From Rhizophagus irregularis (lineage: Eukaryota; Glomeromycota; Glomeromycetes; Glomerales; Glomeraceae), in assembly GCF_026210795.1 (NCBI RefSeq), contig NC_089434.1:3906001-3970000 (forward strand): a stretch of 64,000 nucleotides of DNA, written 5' to 3'. Shown piece by piece: positions 1-10,229 of this stretch (the stretch's first letter is position 1; each line of letters starts with the position of its first letter). Both the position numbers and the translations under genes were made by a program. The notes beneath the pieces are model-generated. The model made no database searches. It was not told the DNA's origin and saw nothing but the letters and a program-made list of their open reading frames with translations.

Positions 1-2137
1 TCTATAAAAGTATACAAGCAATTGATTAATTAAATAATAGTTTAATACTATTTACTATTTACAGTTTTGTAATAATCTACGTATATTAATTTGCAAATTA
101 GATTTTAGATGATATAATAGAATTTCATTTTTTGCTGTTCTAATATTAACTTATTAAGTTTAGTCCAAATCTTAATAATTCATTAATTTCTACAATAAAA
201 TATTTATTGAGAATGTAATTATCGACAAGTAGTATTTTTATGCATTAAAATTGTATTATAAATTTGAAAATGTTGTAAATATAAATATAAATAAATATAA
301 GAAATACGTTTGAAGGAGTTAGAATAATTTTTTTTTAAAAAAAAAAATAAATATAAAAAAGTCTGCGCCCGCGTAAAAAGTTTCATTAACTATTGTCTGT
401 TAACAAACTATTTATTTTATTCTTATTAGTGTTAAATTATCGAAGCAAGTTAATTATTGTCTGGAATATGAATTTTTATAGATTTTTAATGATTATCGAA
501 TTTTTTGTTATTGGTCAAAATTACAGAAAAAAATAACATTTAATATTATAATTAACCTTTTTATACATAATTTTTACAATTTTTAAGAATAAAAACTCGA
601 TAAACTTAGTTTCCGCAGCAACCTAGAAAATAAATTATAAAGTAAAATTATCTATAATTGAAGAATTCAAATAAATCAATTATTATAACTTACAGAAATC
701 TTAAAATTTTAAATGATATCATTTTAATGTTATTTAACATTGATATAATATTCTATAATTCGGATATTCATGATTCAGTTCTTATTTAAAAAAATTATTA
801 AACTCTATTAAAATAAAACTAAATGGATCCTATTAAATCGACACACTCTATTAAAAAAAAGTCAAATGTACCTTTCAAAGATTATCAAATTCACAAGTAT
901 TGTGCGTCTATCCTAACAACTTATACTGTATGTCCTAAACAATTAAAGTGTTATTGATTATATAAATTTCTCAGAAAAATTTGTAAGTTTATTAATAAAT
1001 TACACTATTTTTATTTTTATTGTCATACAGTATAATAGGAATAGTTAAATATTAATAAAGGTAATAAACCTACCCAGAAAAGGACAAACATATTCACTTT
1101 TCGTTAAATTGTTATAAAAAGTAATTTTATGTTTTGAGAGAAGCTGTAAAATGTTTCGTAATATATTTTAGTGTCGTTAAGATATTTTTGTTAATAAAAA
1201 TGAGAAATTTTTTAATCAATAGGTTTTTAAAGCTTATTTAAAGTTAATTGCAGCTTTAAATTAATAGTATCATCGCCTTATTAAAAGCCTATTTAACTAC
1301 AAGGATTAATAAATTTAATGTCTGATTAAAAAGCATTATAATTAGTATCTGGTACTAACTTTCATTTTATCACGACCTCTTACAAAGAATGATTATCAAT
1401 AATTACAAATTAAACCACGAATGGTAATCTCTCACTAAATTAAAATAAGGGGCGTTCTTGTGTATCAAATTTCAAATGATTGTCATTTTAACCGGTTAGC
1501 AAACAATTTTTATAAACAATATTAATTTTTTAATTTTCGAATTTTGAGATACCCTGTTTATTTTATTTTCAAATAAAACTAAAAAACTATTTAAGGTATT
1601 CTTCATTCTTGTGTACCAAAATTTCATGATGTTACTGATATAAAATTCAACGATATAAATTTATACAGAAAATGTCGTATTAAATACTTTCAATAATTAT
1701 CTTTTTGTTGTTAGACCATGATAAAATTCCCTAATTCGAAAATAAAAAACAGTCGTCGATTATTAAATATCGGCCATAATGGTCTAATAAAAGTTTTATT
1801 TTCCTAAAATTTTGATGATTATTTTCGAATGACCGAACAAATCTTTTATACCTTTATTTTTCACATACCCACCAGGCGTTATTGGCTAAACATATATAGT
1901 AATATACTAGTAAAAAAAAAATATTCTAATTTACGATTTGGCTTGACAAATTTTTATATAAATATGCATTATTTATCCTTCAACTATTTTATCATTCACA
2001 TCATTAGTTTAATTTTAATATTCTTGATATAATCATCCAATGTTTTTTAATTTTTTCCTTTTTAATTTTTGATTTTCTTCTCGTAGGGAGCGCTTTTTTA
2101 CAATTTATAATTTTTATCATTCCATTTATTGCTTTTA
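1..2137. other. AT-rich gene-free stretch
   Basis: No convincing coding region was found on either strand. The sequence is AT-rich with many short homopolymers, including a T-run/A-run palindrome near 328-347. The open frame at 1829-2032 has no recognisable motif and a composition like its surroundings, so it is not called. Confidence 0.6.
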
Positions 2138-2156
2138 ATAATATGACACAACTTAT
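2138..2156. repeat. Target-site duplication, left copy
   Basis: The 19-mer ataatatgacacaacttat occurs here and again at 4071-4089, exactly bordering the minus-strand retrocopy between them. Length and position are those of a target-primed reverse transcription duplication. Confidence 0.9.
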
Positions 2157-2195
2157 TTTTTTTTTTTTTTTTAAACAAAGGACAATATTTATTAT
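2156..2195 (-). terminator. Poly(A) signal and templated poly(A) tail of the retrocopy
   Basis: On the minus strand AATAAA at 2193-2188 lies about 15 bases before a 17-base A run. This is the spacing of a cleavage/polyadenylation site, so the element was copied from a processed transcript. Confidence 0.8.
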
Positions 2196-4070
2196 AAAAG
2201 AAAAATATACAAAATTGAACTAATCTAGTTTAAATACAAGATCGAATAAAAACTAATAAAAAAAATGGTGACTTAAGAATATATGTTCAAAAGAACTATC
2301 TACCGTCATGCCTGCCCAAATACTTTCACATGCATAAGCACCCTACCAGTATTCGTACATCCTTTGGTGACTAGATCAAAAATATTTTTCTAAAAAAAAA
2401 AAACACACTATAAAACAAAAAGAAAATTATTCTAAAACCTAAAAAAATTTAGTATATCCTAAATTAATTTACGTAAAACATCTAAAATTTCTGCTAAGAC
2501 CTTTGATCGTGATGTTTTACGGGACTTATCTTTCTTCTGCTTTTTATGCTTCTCAGATTTTGCCTCTTGTGGTTTCTTTTTAGAATTCTTAGAATTCTGT
2601 TTACTTTTATCAGTCTGTCGACTTCCTGAAGTTCGTTGCCGGTCCTTGTTGGTATTATTACCAAATGACCTTGTTCGTTGCGATGGAGAATCATGTCGAT
2701 TCCAAGACAGGTGCAATTGCTCCCAATCAAATTGATTATCTAATGCTGTACGCATATCAACCCACTTTTCAAAATAACCAATAAGTTTACGATCCCCCCT
2801 TGCAGTCTGTATAATTTTAAAGCTTTTCAAACCCTTAATCGCAGAAAGGAATGAATGTGGGCAATGGTCTTTCCATAAGGCTGCTATCGTCATCAATTCT
2901 GGAATTTTTCGAATCGTAGCTTGGAACTTCTCACGTTGTTTTCTTTCTTTGAGTGTCCACCTTGCTGGAAACCATCGAACCGGTATCCCCCCTAAATCCG
3001 TAGTCCAAACAGGATCATCATTACCTTCGAACTGGGTAAGACGCAAAGAATTTAATTCTATCTTCAAACGAACTGTTTGGTATTTCTTTTGTTGTTTCAT
3101 TTGTAATGAGATAGTATTCCCCCAAAATGTTAACTTTTGCAGAATTTCTTCTGGCGTCCAGGATACTGGGATATCATAAACCAAAATGTCTCTGACTTGT
3201 GATGTACCATCATCACCTGGTTTATGACCTGTAATAACTTGCTGAATTATATTTTTATTTGACTTCTTTTTTTTATTCGAAGATTTTGTCAAATTAGATA
3301 AATTATTATCTGGTTGTTGTAATAGCTGCGGCTGAGGCATTGTAACATCCAGATTAGATACTGGTTCTACTGGTGTGACGTCCATATCAAAAGGTTGATC
3401 AACATGTGATTGAGATCCAGAGGCATCCGCAATCGACCGATTTATATTAACATCTTGATCATCACCTATTTGATCATCATCATCAACAGTATTTCGCATA
3501 TAATCATCTGATTCATCATTTGTTAATGGATCAGAATCAGAATCAACAGTTTGGTGTTTTTTTCTTTTTATTCTTTTTAGCCTTTCTTTTTTTAGACTTA
3601 TCCTCATGTTTTCTCACAACATTCATTATTTGCTTTCTTTCAGCATATCTCTGTTGTATCCCATCATATACTGCGTTAAAACCATGAGAAGCAGAGTACA
3701 TAGCAACATGTAAAAAAAATGTGAAACTTTGAGGAGTCATTTGGTAATGAGAGGCTCTATTCTCCCAACTGAGTATGTCTTCATTTGTTAATCCAAAATT
3801 TGCTTTTAAAATATTATTTTGAACTTCTGTTGAACGTCCCTTAAAAAATGAAGCACTAAGACTTTCACAATATTGTATATATTGGAAATATGTAGTTTTT
3901 AAAAACCTATTTTCATCACCCATAATAAGCATAGGAAACTTATTTTCGGCTATTTGTATTTTTCTTGTATCTTCCATTTTAATAAAAAACTGAGTAAAAT
4001 AAAATTAAAATTTTACTGCGGAATTGTTATGTTTTTTAATTTTTGAAGGAAGAGTTTTTTTTCCATTCAT
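2157..4070 (-). mobile_element. Polyadenylated retrocopy carrying a LINE ORF1-like gene
   Basis: A 1.9-kb insertion bounded by a perfect 19-bp target-site duplication. Read on the minus strand it has about 93 bases of 5' leader, a long ORF1-like coding region, about 285 bases of 3' UTR, an AATAAA signal (2193-2188) and a run of 17 A (T-run 2156-2172) at the 3' end. There is no endonuclease or reverse transcriptase frame inside, so it needed enzyme supplied in trans. It is either a non-autonomous ORF1-only element (comparable to HAL1 in mammals) or the retrocopy of a host or element mRNA. The perfect duplication suggests it is fairly young. Confidence 0.85.
2459..3977 (-). pseudogene. LINE ORF1-like RNA-binding protein, one frame change
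   Basis: Two overlapping minus-strand frames belong to one protein. The first (ATG at 3977, 144 codons) runs into a lysine-rich stretch and stops at 3543. The second (to 2459) continues sensibly with HQTVDSDSDP if one base is skipped in the A7 run at 3557-3563. The joined product would be about 500 residues: an N-terminal helical part, a lysine-rich linker, an acidic low-complexity part, two regions that look RRM-like (one starting DILVYDIPVSWTPEEILQKL, one around FKIIQTARGDRKLIGYFEKW) and a basic lysine/arginine-rich tail. This is the layout of non-LTR retrotransposon ORF1 proteins, which bind RNA as a chaperone. I recall it as a repeated family in Rhizophagus genomes but could not check. 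The frame change may be an inactivating indel, a sequencing error in a homopolymer or, less likely, +1 recoding. Confidence 0.6.
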
Positions 4071-4089
4071 ATAATATGACACAACTTAT
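4071..4089. repeat. Target-site duplication, right copy
   Basis: Identical over 19 bases to 2138-2156. The next bases outward differ (a at 2137, t at 4070), which fixes the length. Confidence 0.9.
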
Positions 4090-4099
4090 AGGAGATGTT

Positions 4100-4912
4100 C
4101 TCTTGTTAACCTTTAATGAATTACATGCCGATCTTGCTTCTTTGCATCTGTACTTTAGGAAATTCAAGCTGATGTCATATAGCTGTACCTTTACTTTAGA
4201 ATTATTTTTGAAAAGTTGAAAATCCTTTCAACTACGAAACAAGAATCACGTGAAAAATTCTATAATGTTGTTACTCACTTTTTACCAAATAATTCAGAAT
4301 ATCCTTCGCCACAAAATAATATTGATACCTTTAAATAAATTTCCAAAAGGACCAACGTTCAAATACAACTCACAACATTATGGTTTACAGATATGGTACA
4401 ACTATCAATAAATGATGAAGTCAAGGATTCTAAATACAAAAAAACAAATATTAGAACCAGTAATTTACAAATTAATTTTAATATATAATAATGCAAAGTA
4501 TTTCCATTGGATACCAAGAAGAAATTACTGTATATCAATAAAATCATTTTTTCAAACTTACGTTCCCTTGAACTCAATTTTGATGTTGTGACATAAGTTT
4601 ACTAATATTTGTCAAAATATAACAAACTTGGAGATAAATGAGTGTGATAAGGATACTATAGGTTTAGCTTCATTCATTGAAACACAAAAAAATTTGCAGT
4701 CATCTTTGAGTTTACATTTTGATAATGTAGAAGGACAATACACATTGTTAAACAATATAATTAGAAAAAAAGCTGCAACATTAAAAAAAGTTACAATACA
4801 ACCTATTATTACATTAATTTCACCTATATTTATTCCATCATTATTAAAAAATATACAATATTTAGCTTTAATAATTTTAATAATGAATATGGTAACTTAT
4901 ATGAAAGTGTAA
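4100..4912 (+). pseudogene. F-box/LRR-type gene relic
   Basis: Fragments in shifting plus-strand frames resemble the F-box/leucine-rich-repeat proteins of this genome. The best is the open stretch 4628-4912, where CQNITNLEINECDKDTIGLA, a following ETQKNLQSS-LSLHF segment and later SLLKNIQYLAL show the leucine spacing of the LRR part. Upstream pieces (around GDVLLLTFNELHADLASLHL) carry stops and frameshifts, so no full-length protein is possible. F-box proteins recruit substrates to SCF ubiquitin ligases. Assignment is by resemblance to the intact copy at 42290-43723 and to remembered family members. The retrocopy lies immediately upstream. Confidence 0.5.
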
Positions 4913-4914
4913 AG

Positions 4915-5518
4915 TGAATCCCACATCAATGCTTTAGCCCCATCGGAGCAGAAACATATAGTTCTGCTCGCACTTTATAGGATCAGTAAATTCGATCCTC
5001 ATTCATCGCACTTCAACTACAAACCACATGACATCTCACTATTCGCAACATCTCCCAAAAAAGAAGAGAGAAGATGCCACAGCCAAAAAGAAAGAGGCGA
5101 CTTTTAATCGGCAATGCAAGAAACTTGGACATGAAATTCTCCAATCTGATAGAGCATACACTCCAGAGGTTTATAATAACATCTCATGAGAATTACATTT
5201 TTCAATGCTTCAACCCCATCGAAGCAAAACTTATAGTTCTGCTCAATCAATAAATTCGATCCTCATCATCGCTCTTCAACTACAAACTACATGACATCTC
5301 ACTATGCGCAACATCCCCAACCAATATAATGTCATCCCGCATGAGAATTACATTTCTCAATGCTTCAACTCCACCAAAGTAAAAACTTATAGTTCTGCTC
5401 AGGCTTTGGGGATCAATAAATTTGATCTTCATCATCGCAACTACAAACCACATGACATCTCATTATCATGTGCAACATCCTCCAACTCCAATGGTCTACA
5501 ATATCATCCCACATAAGG
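4915..5518 (+). repeat. Three diverged direct copies of a ~140-190 bp unit
   Basis: Copies lie at about 4918-5060, 5185-5323 and 5329-5518. Shared pieces include tatagttctgctc, aattcgatcctcatcatcgc, caactacaaaccacatgaca and gcaacatcc. Copies 2 and 3 also share atgagaattacattt. The stretch between copies 1 and 2 (5060-5170) reads as a lysine-rich open piece, KKEATFNRQCKKLGHEILQS, of unknown origin. The block is richer in C than its surroundings. Product, if any, not recognised. Confidence 0.7.
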
Positions 5519-7031
5519 TGACGTAAATGGGAATATTACATAAACATGACCTCTTTTCCATACCTTCAATACTTTGATACCTCATAATATTATTATGTTT
5601 TCACTAGGGGTGCGAAATAAAAATAACTAAAATAATATGAAAATGACCATCATTTCGATTTTGGCAGTATTTTTTAAGAAATAGCTTTAGTATTGACATT
5701 TAAAATAAAACATATTTAAAATTTTGGCATTTTTTATGAGAGGTATATATTGCTAACAGAAATGCCAAATAATTTCTAATTCAATTAGAAAATTCCTAAA
5801 AATTTGTTTCAAGAAAAAGTTAACACCTCATAAATAAATTTAATTGTAATAGGAGCTATTTTGGGTAATAAAATAAAAATAATATGAGTATTTGAAATTA
5901 CTTTTTTTCATTGCTTTTTAAATAAGCATTCCACTGTTTAATTTGGTATAAAAAGTAATGCTCTAATTGGGATAGTAATGAAGTTATAATCAAATTAGCG
6001 GTATTCTCACCGCCATTATTTTTGCTAGGGACTGTAATATTATTTGTTATTTTACAGATTAAAGAATATCCATTTTCTAAAAGACTATCTCTGTTCGAAA
6101 AAAAATTATTTTTAGGAGAATGAATAAAATAAAGTTAGACATCTACATTATTATGTTTAATGCAAAGCAAAATGTGGTGGAATGATTTGAATAGAGGTAG
6201 TTGATATTTAATCTATTATGAAAGATTAGGATTTATATTACGAAATAAAAAATCAATTTGATTAATTTCTGAAATCAAAGTGAAGAAATAATTGCTTATT
6301 AAAGCTTATATAATTTGATTAATCACTTTTCATCTTGAGAAAAAAAAAAAAATTTAGTTAACTTATACTAGGCTATGTTTTAAAATAGTTTTTTGATTAT
6401 TATTTTTTAAATTCAGTAAAATCAGCACTTCCTTTTAGATTGGGTTTCTAATTAGATAATGTATTACGGTTATTTGATTAAAATATTCGACTTAATAGTT
6501 ATATATCTAATAATTAATTACGAAATTATTTAATATTTGAATCCATTAAACTATAATGTGTGTAATATTGCATGAAAAATTTCTCGTCTTATTATTTATT
6601 TGCTTCGCTTCTACCAGTTGTCAGTTATATTAAGAATCACATTTAGTATAAAATTGCTTTTTTATTCTTTTAAATTTAACTATTAAAGTTAAACTCACTA
6701 TTTAAAACATCAATGAGTGACGTTAAAAATTTTAAATATAATAAAAAATAAAAAATGTATTAAAATAAATTCATCAATTATTTAAACCCTTTAGGACGAA
6801 TCAACCAAAACTATTTATTACGCATAAAATAATATAACCAATGTTAAAATCTTTATTTACATAGAATATTCTTAAATATAAAATCCAATAAATCTATACT
6901 ATGTAAATAAAAAACTAAGATAAAAACTTTTAAAGTATAACAGATAATGAAAGAAAAATAGAAGTAAACTAACTTCAATACACGAATTGATATTTAAACT
7001 ATTTGATTTCAACTTTCACATAAAAGAAACT
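5519..7031. other. Gene-free stretch
   Basis: No coding region, RNA gene or repeat that I could support. Both strands are closed by frequent stops. Confidence 0.5.
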
Positions 7032-7302
7032 TCATTCAATATTATGTTCATCATCTTGGCAAATTTCATTTAGTTCTATAAAAAAAAAAAATTAGATATA
7101 GAATATTAATAAATTACAAATAATAATAACTTACCTAATAATTCACTTAATTGAACATCCAAGCATTCTGAAACTGTATATTATGTATTTATAGTATTTA
7201 AACGTTAATAAATTTAAATAAAATAATTATAATAATAAGGGAATACTTACTTGGATTTGCTGATGTTGATTGAGCAGTGTAACTAGTGGTCTACTAAAAA
7301 AT
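7032..7302 (-). other. Three small 3' exons of the kinase gene, out of frame with it
   Basis: Downstream of the kinase frame are three short open pieces with proper splice borders. The first encodes TTSYTAQSTSANP, the second ISECLDVQLSELL and the third ELNEICQDDEHNIE followed by TGA at 7034-7032. They join to each other in one frame. The first cannot be joined to the kinase exon ending at 7359: the only acceptors (after TTTTTAG or TTTTTAGTAG) bring an in-frame TAG. One lost or gained base near 7290 would explain it, either a real C-terminal truncation or a sequence error. Confidence 0.5.
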
Positions 7303-7350
7303 AAAAATAACATTAATGTAAAATGAATTATATGATAAAACAAATTAAAT

Positions 7351-8903
7351 TTAATTACCTGAACTAAATTGAAAAGATGATAAATTTGAAGAATTTACTG
7401 GTTTTGGAAGATTTTTGAAATTTAAAAGTCTACTAGTATAAATTGCTTGTGGATGCGTTTTGAAGCTTTTGGATTTATTTTCATTTGACTTGTTTTTGAA
7501 TTTTTCTTCTCTAGTTTTATCACATTCTTTTATTTGAAAATAAATTTCACTATTTTGATTATCGGTACCATTATACCATCTATTTAGTGTTTGATACAAC
7601 TCTTTAGTGGTTGGTCTATTTTTTATTTCAGCATCCCAACATTTTATTATCAAATCTGCAAGTAACTTTGGTATGTCTTTAGAAATCGTTGGTCTAAACC
7701 CTTTACATATTTTAATAGCTAAAAATTCATCATGAGGAATATCATTAAAAGGAATTTCTTCAGAAAGAAATTCGTTCATTATTATTCCAAATGAGTAAAT
7801 CTCTGCTGCTTTTGTATATTGTCGTTCATGTAAAACTTCTGGTGCCATATATGGTAATACTCCATAAATTCCTTCTTCTTTAACTGTTTGCTTTATATTT
7901 GCTGGTTGACACATTCCTAAATCACTTATATATGGCATATAATTAAATAATATATTGCCTGAATGAAAATCTTTGTGAACTTTTTCAGCATTATGAATAT
8001 CTAAAAGTCCTCTTGCAATTTGTTGTAATTGATCAATTTTTAATTTATAATTGATATAATTTTTAGATTCATTTAAATAATTTCTCAAATTTCCATCATT
8101 ACAATAATATAAAACCATCATATACTCTTTATTTTTTGGATCTTGAGTAATTCCATAACATTGAACAATATCTATAAGATGAATCTGAAGATGAGATTTA
8201 ATCTAATTATCATCAAAAAGGAAAAGTTTTATTAATAAATAAATGTAAATAACAAACTTTATATATAAGACAAAGTAAGTTTAAATTACCTCATTTAAAA
8301 AATCTGAACATATATCAGAAGAATTATTCAAACTTTTCAATGCATATTTATCATATGAAAATCTATACCATATTTGATTTTCAATATCCCAATGATCAAT
8401 ATGTCCTTCAGGCCATTCGGCTGAATAAATCTTACTAAAACCACCTTCTGCAATATAAGTGATATTATGAAATTTTTCAAAAGGTATCCATTCAAGATAT
8501 TTCAAATAATGTACAGCATTAAGTTGTGATTGTTGTATAAATTCATCAATATCTTTATTTCCACTAGTCCAATTTTTAAAGTTATCTTTAAATCTTTTAG
8601 CATTACAGGATTGACACCAATTGTATCCTGTGCCAGGTTCTTTACATTCTCCACATATTCCATATGCTTGTTTTCTTTTTTCTACGTCTCCTATATAAAT
8701 TACTCTTTCATCTACATTTTTTGATTCAATAGTTGAATCAATAATAGGAATTGTAACATGAAACTTTTAATAGACAAAAAGTTATTAATATTTTTAACTA
8801 CGAAAATTCAATAAAATAATTCTAATTATTAAAAATATTAAATTGCCATTACCTGATATTTATCATCATAACCCTTCCATAAATTTTTTGGGGTCTCATC
8901 CAT
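7351..8903 (-). CDS. TKL-like protein kinase with N-terminal CxxC...CxxC motif
   Basis: Three exons read well: 8903-8853 (MDETPKNLWKGYDDKYQ), 8763-8290 and 8202 down to a stop at 7351, giving 458 residues; all introns are GT-AG in phase 0. Residues 51-75 carry C54-x2-C57 and C67-x2-C70, a small zinc-ribbon-like leader. The kinase domain follows: glycine loop around EGGFSKIY (about 123-130), lysine of YALKSL (K160), catalytic HKD (D253, with N258) in place of HRD, DLG (D269) in place of DFG, then MAPEVL. All residues needed for phosphotransfer are present, so activity is plausible. The domain order is the one I remember for the large kinase family of Rhizophagus; cytosolic, substrate unknown. 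If the donor at 7359 (TCAG|gtaatt) is used the protein ends a few residues later, because the tail exons are out of frame. The ATG at 8903 is chosen because it opens a short exon with a good donor. Confidence 0.8.
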
Positions 8904-9839
8904 ATTAACTGAGCTGTGGATTATAATTTTAATTTTAGTTATATAAATAAATAACTATGTTACTCAAAATAAATTTCAAAATTATTATGGGCAAAGAAAA
9001 AAATTATAAATTGAACGAAGTTTCGCACATTTGTATTAATTATTTGTATTACTATTTGTATTACTATTTGTACTACAAAAATTACTATTTTTGTAACAAA
9101 GAAAATTCGAAGCAGCAGCTGATCATCATCATAAAAAATAAATCTAACCCGAAATGGTTAAATGAAAAATGCGAAGTAAAATTATTTCGATAATGTAGAT
9201 CATATAATTTTTTTCTGTATTTTCAAAAAAAAAATAAACCTATAATAAAAAAACCATTGCCAAATTATATATCAAAAATAAATTAGTTTGGAATAAAAAT
9301 TCTAATTAATATATTTTTAATTAATGAAAATCAAGGTGGATATAGATTATAGTTCGCACATAAGTTTTTTTTGTCTTTATGCTAGAAAGATAATAATAAT
9401 ATTGTAAGATTGGTTAAATGAACCTTGTCTAGTAAATATGGTAAATGAAGGAAATATAGATAACATTATGAAGATAAAGACTTCTCCAATCATACCTAAT
9501 TACAGAGCATTTGAATTTTACTAAGAAGTTTTAATAATGCTGCTAAAAATAGGTTAATAACATTTTCAATAAAGGTAAATAAAAATGCTGTCTTATTTAC
9601 CTTTTCTATTTTCAAGCTAAAGTATTGACACATTTTTAAATTAAAGTAAAAGAGAGTTAATATTTTTTTATAATGAGAATAAAATAATAAAAAAACTTTT
9701 TCTAATGATTACTTAAGTTTCAGTTATTAGATGAAAGAAAACTATATTCTTCAAAATTTATAATAATTTGTGTGCCAGAAGGGAAGGAACCTTATTCTCA
9801 AGTCTCATGCTTTGTATGAATAAAATTTTTGAGAAGCAA
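8904..9839. other. Gene-free stretch with a small minisatellite
   Basis: Holds a 12-base repeat (tatttgtattac, about three copies) near 9046-9080. The open frame across it (8957-9193) is tyrosine-rich only because of that repeat. Nothing else supported. Confidence 0.5.
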
Positions 9840-10229
9840 ATTTTATAGGTTTTTTCTATGGAAGTTGGCTAGGTTTTTGACTGATTTGGCGCATGGAGAC
9901 GAAACGTGGAAAAAGGTCGAGCTACGCGCTAGGATATATAGTAGTTTCTCTAGATTAGTCAGTGTTTTCTATAGACATTAGTCTTCGTGTTTTAGATTAG
10001 TTATTAGTGTTAGTAGATAGTTTTTTTCGTTTAGATATAGGATAGGTATAGGAGGTACTTTTTCTTTTTCTGTTTGTTTTTGTTTTTGTTTGTGCTTTTT
10101 TTTAGGATAGATTGAACTCTGTTATAGAGGCGTTTCGTGTTTGCACGGGCGCTCCTAGGTATTTCAATGTAAAAATTCTATCCTAAATAAAGAAATGCGT
10201 TACAGTTTTTTTTTTTAAAAAAAAAATTT
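9840..10229. mobile_element. GC-shifted block, possible retroelement end or SINE-like piece
   Basis: This block is visibly richer in G and C than both flanks and has no open frame. It ends with a short GC-rich part (gtttgcacgggcgctcctag), then aataaag, then a T-run/A-run palindrome at 10206-10227. The overall shape (GC-rich terminal segment, AATAAA-like signal, homopolymer) resembles the untranslated end of the LINE at 32170-32353, without close sequence match. A relation to retroelements is inference. Confidence 0.35.

Noticed and set aside
8957-9193. 78-codon tyrosine-rich frame
   Set aside because: Produced by a 12-base tandem repeat; no motif and no splice or promoter context.
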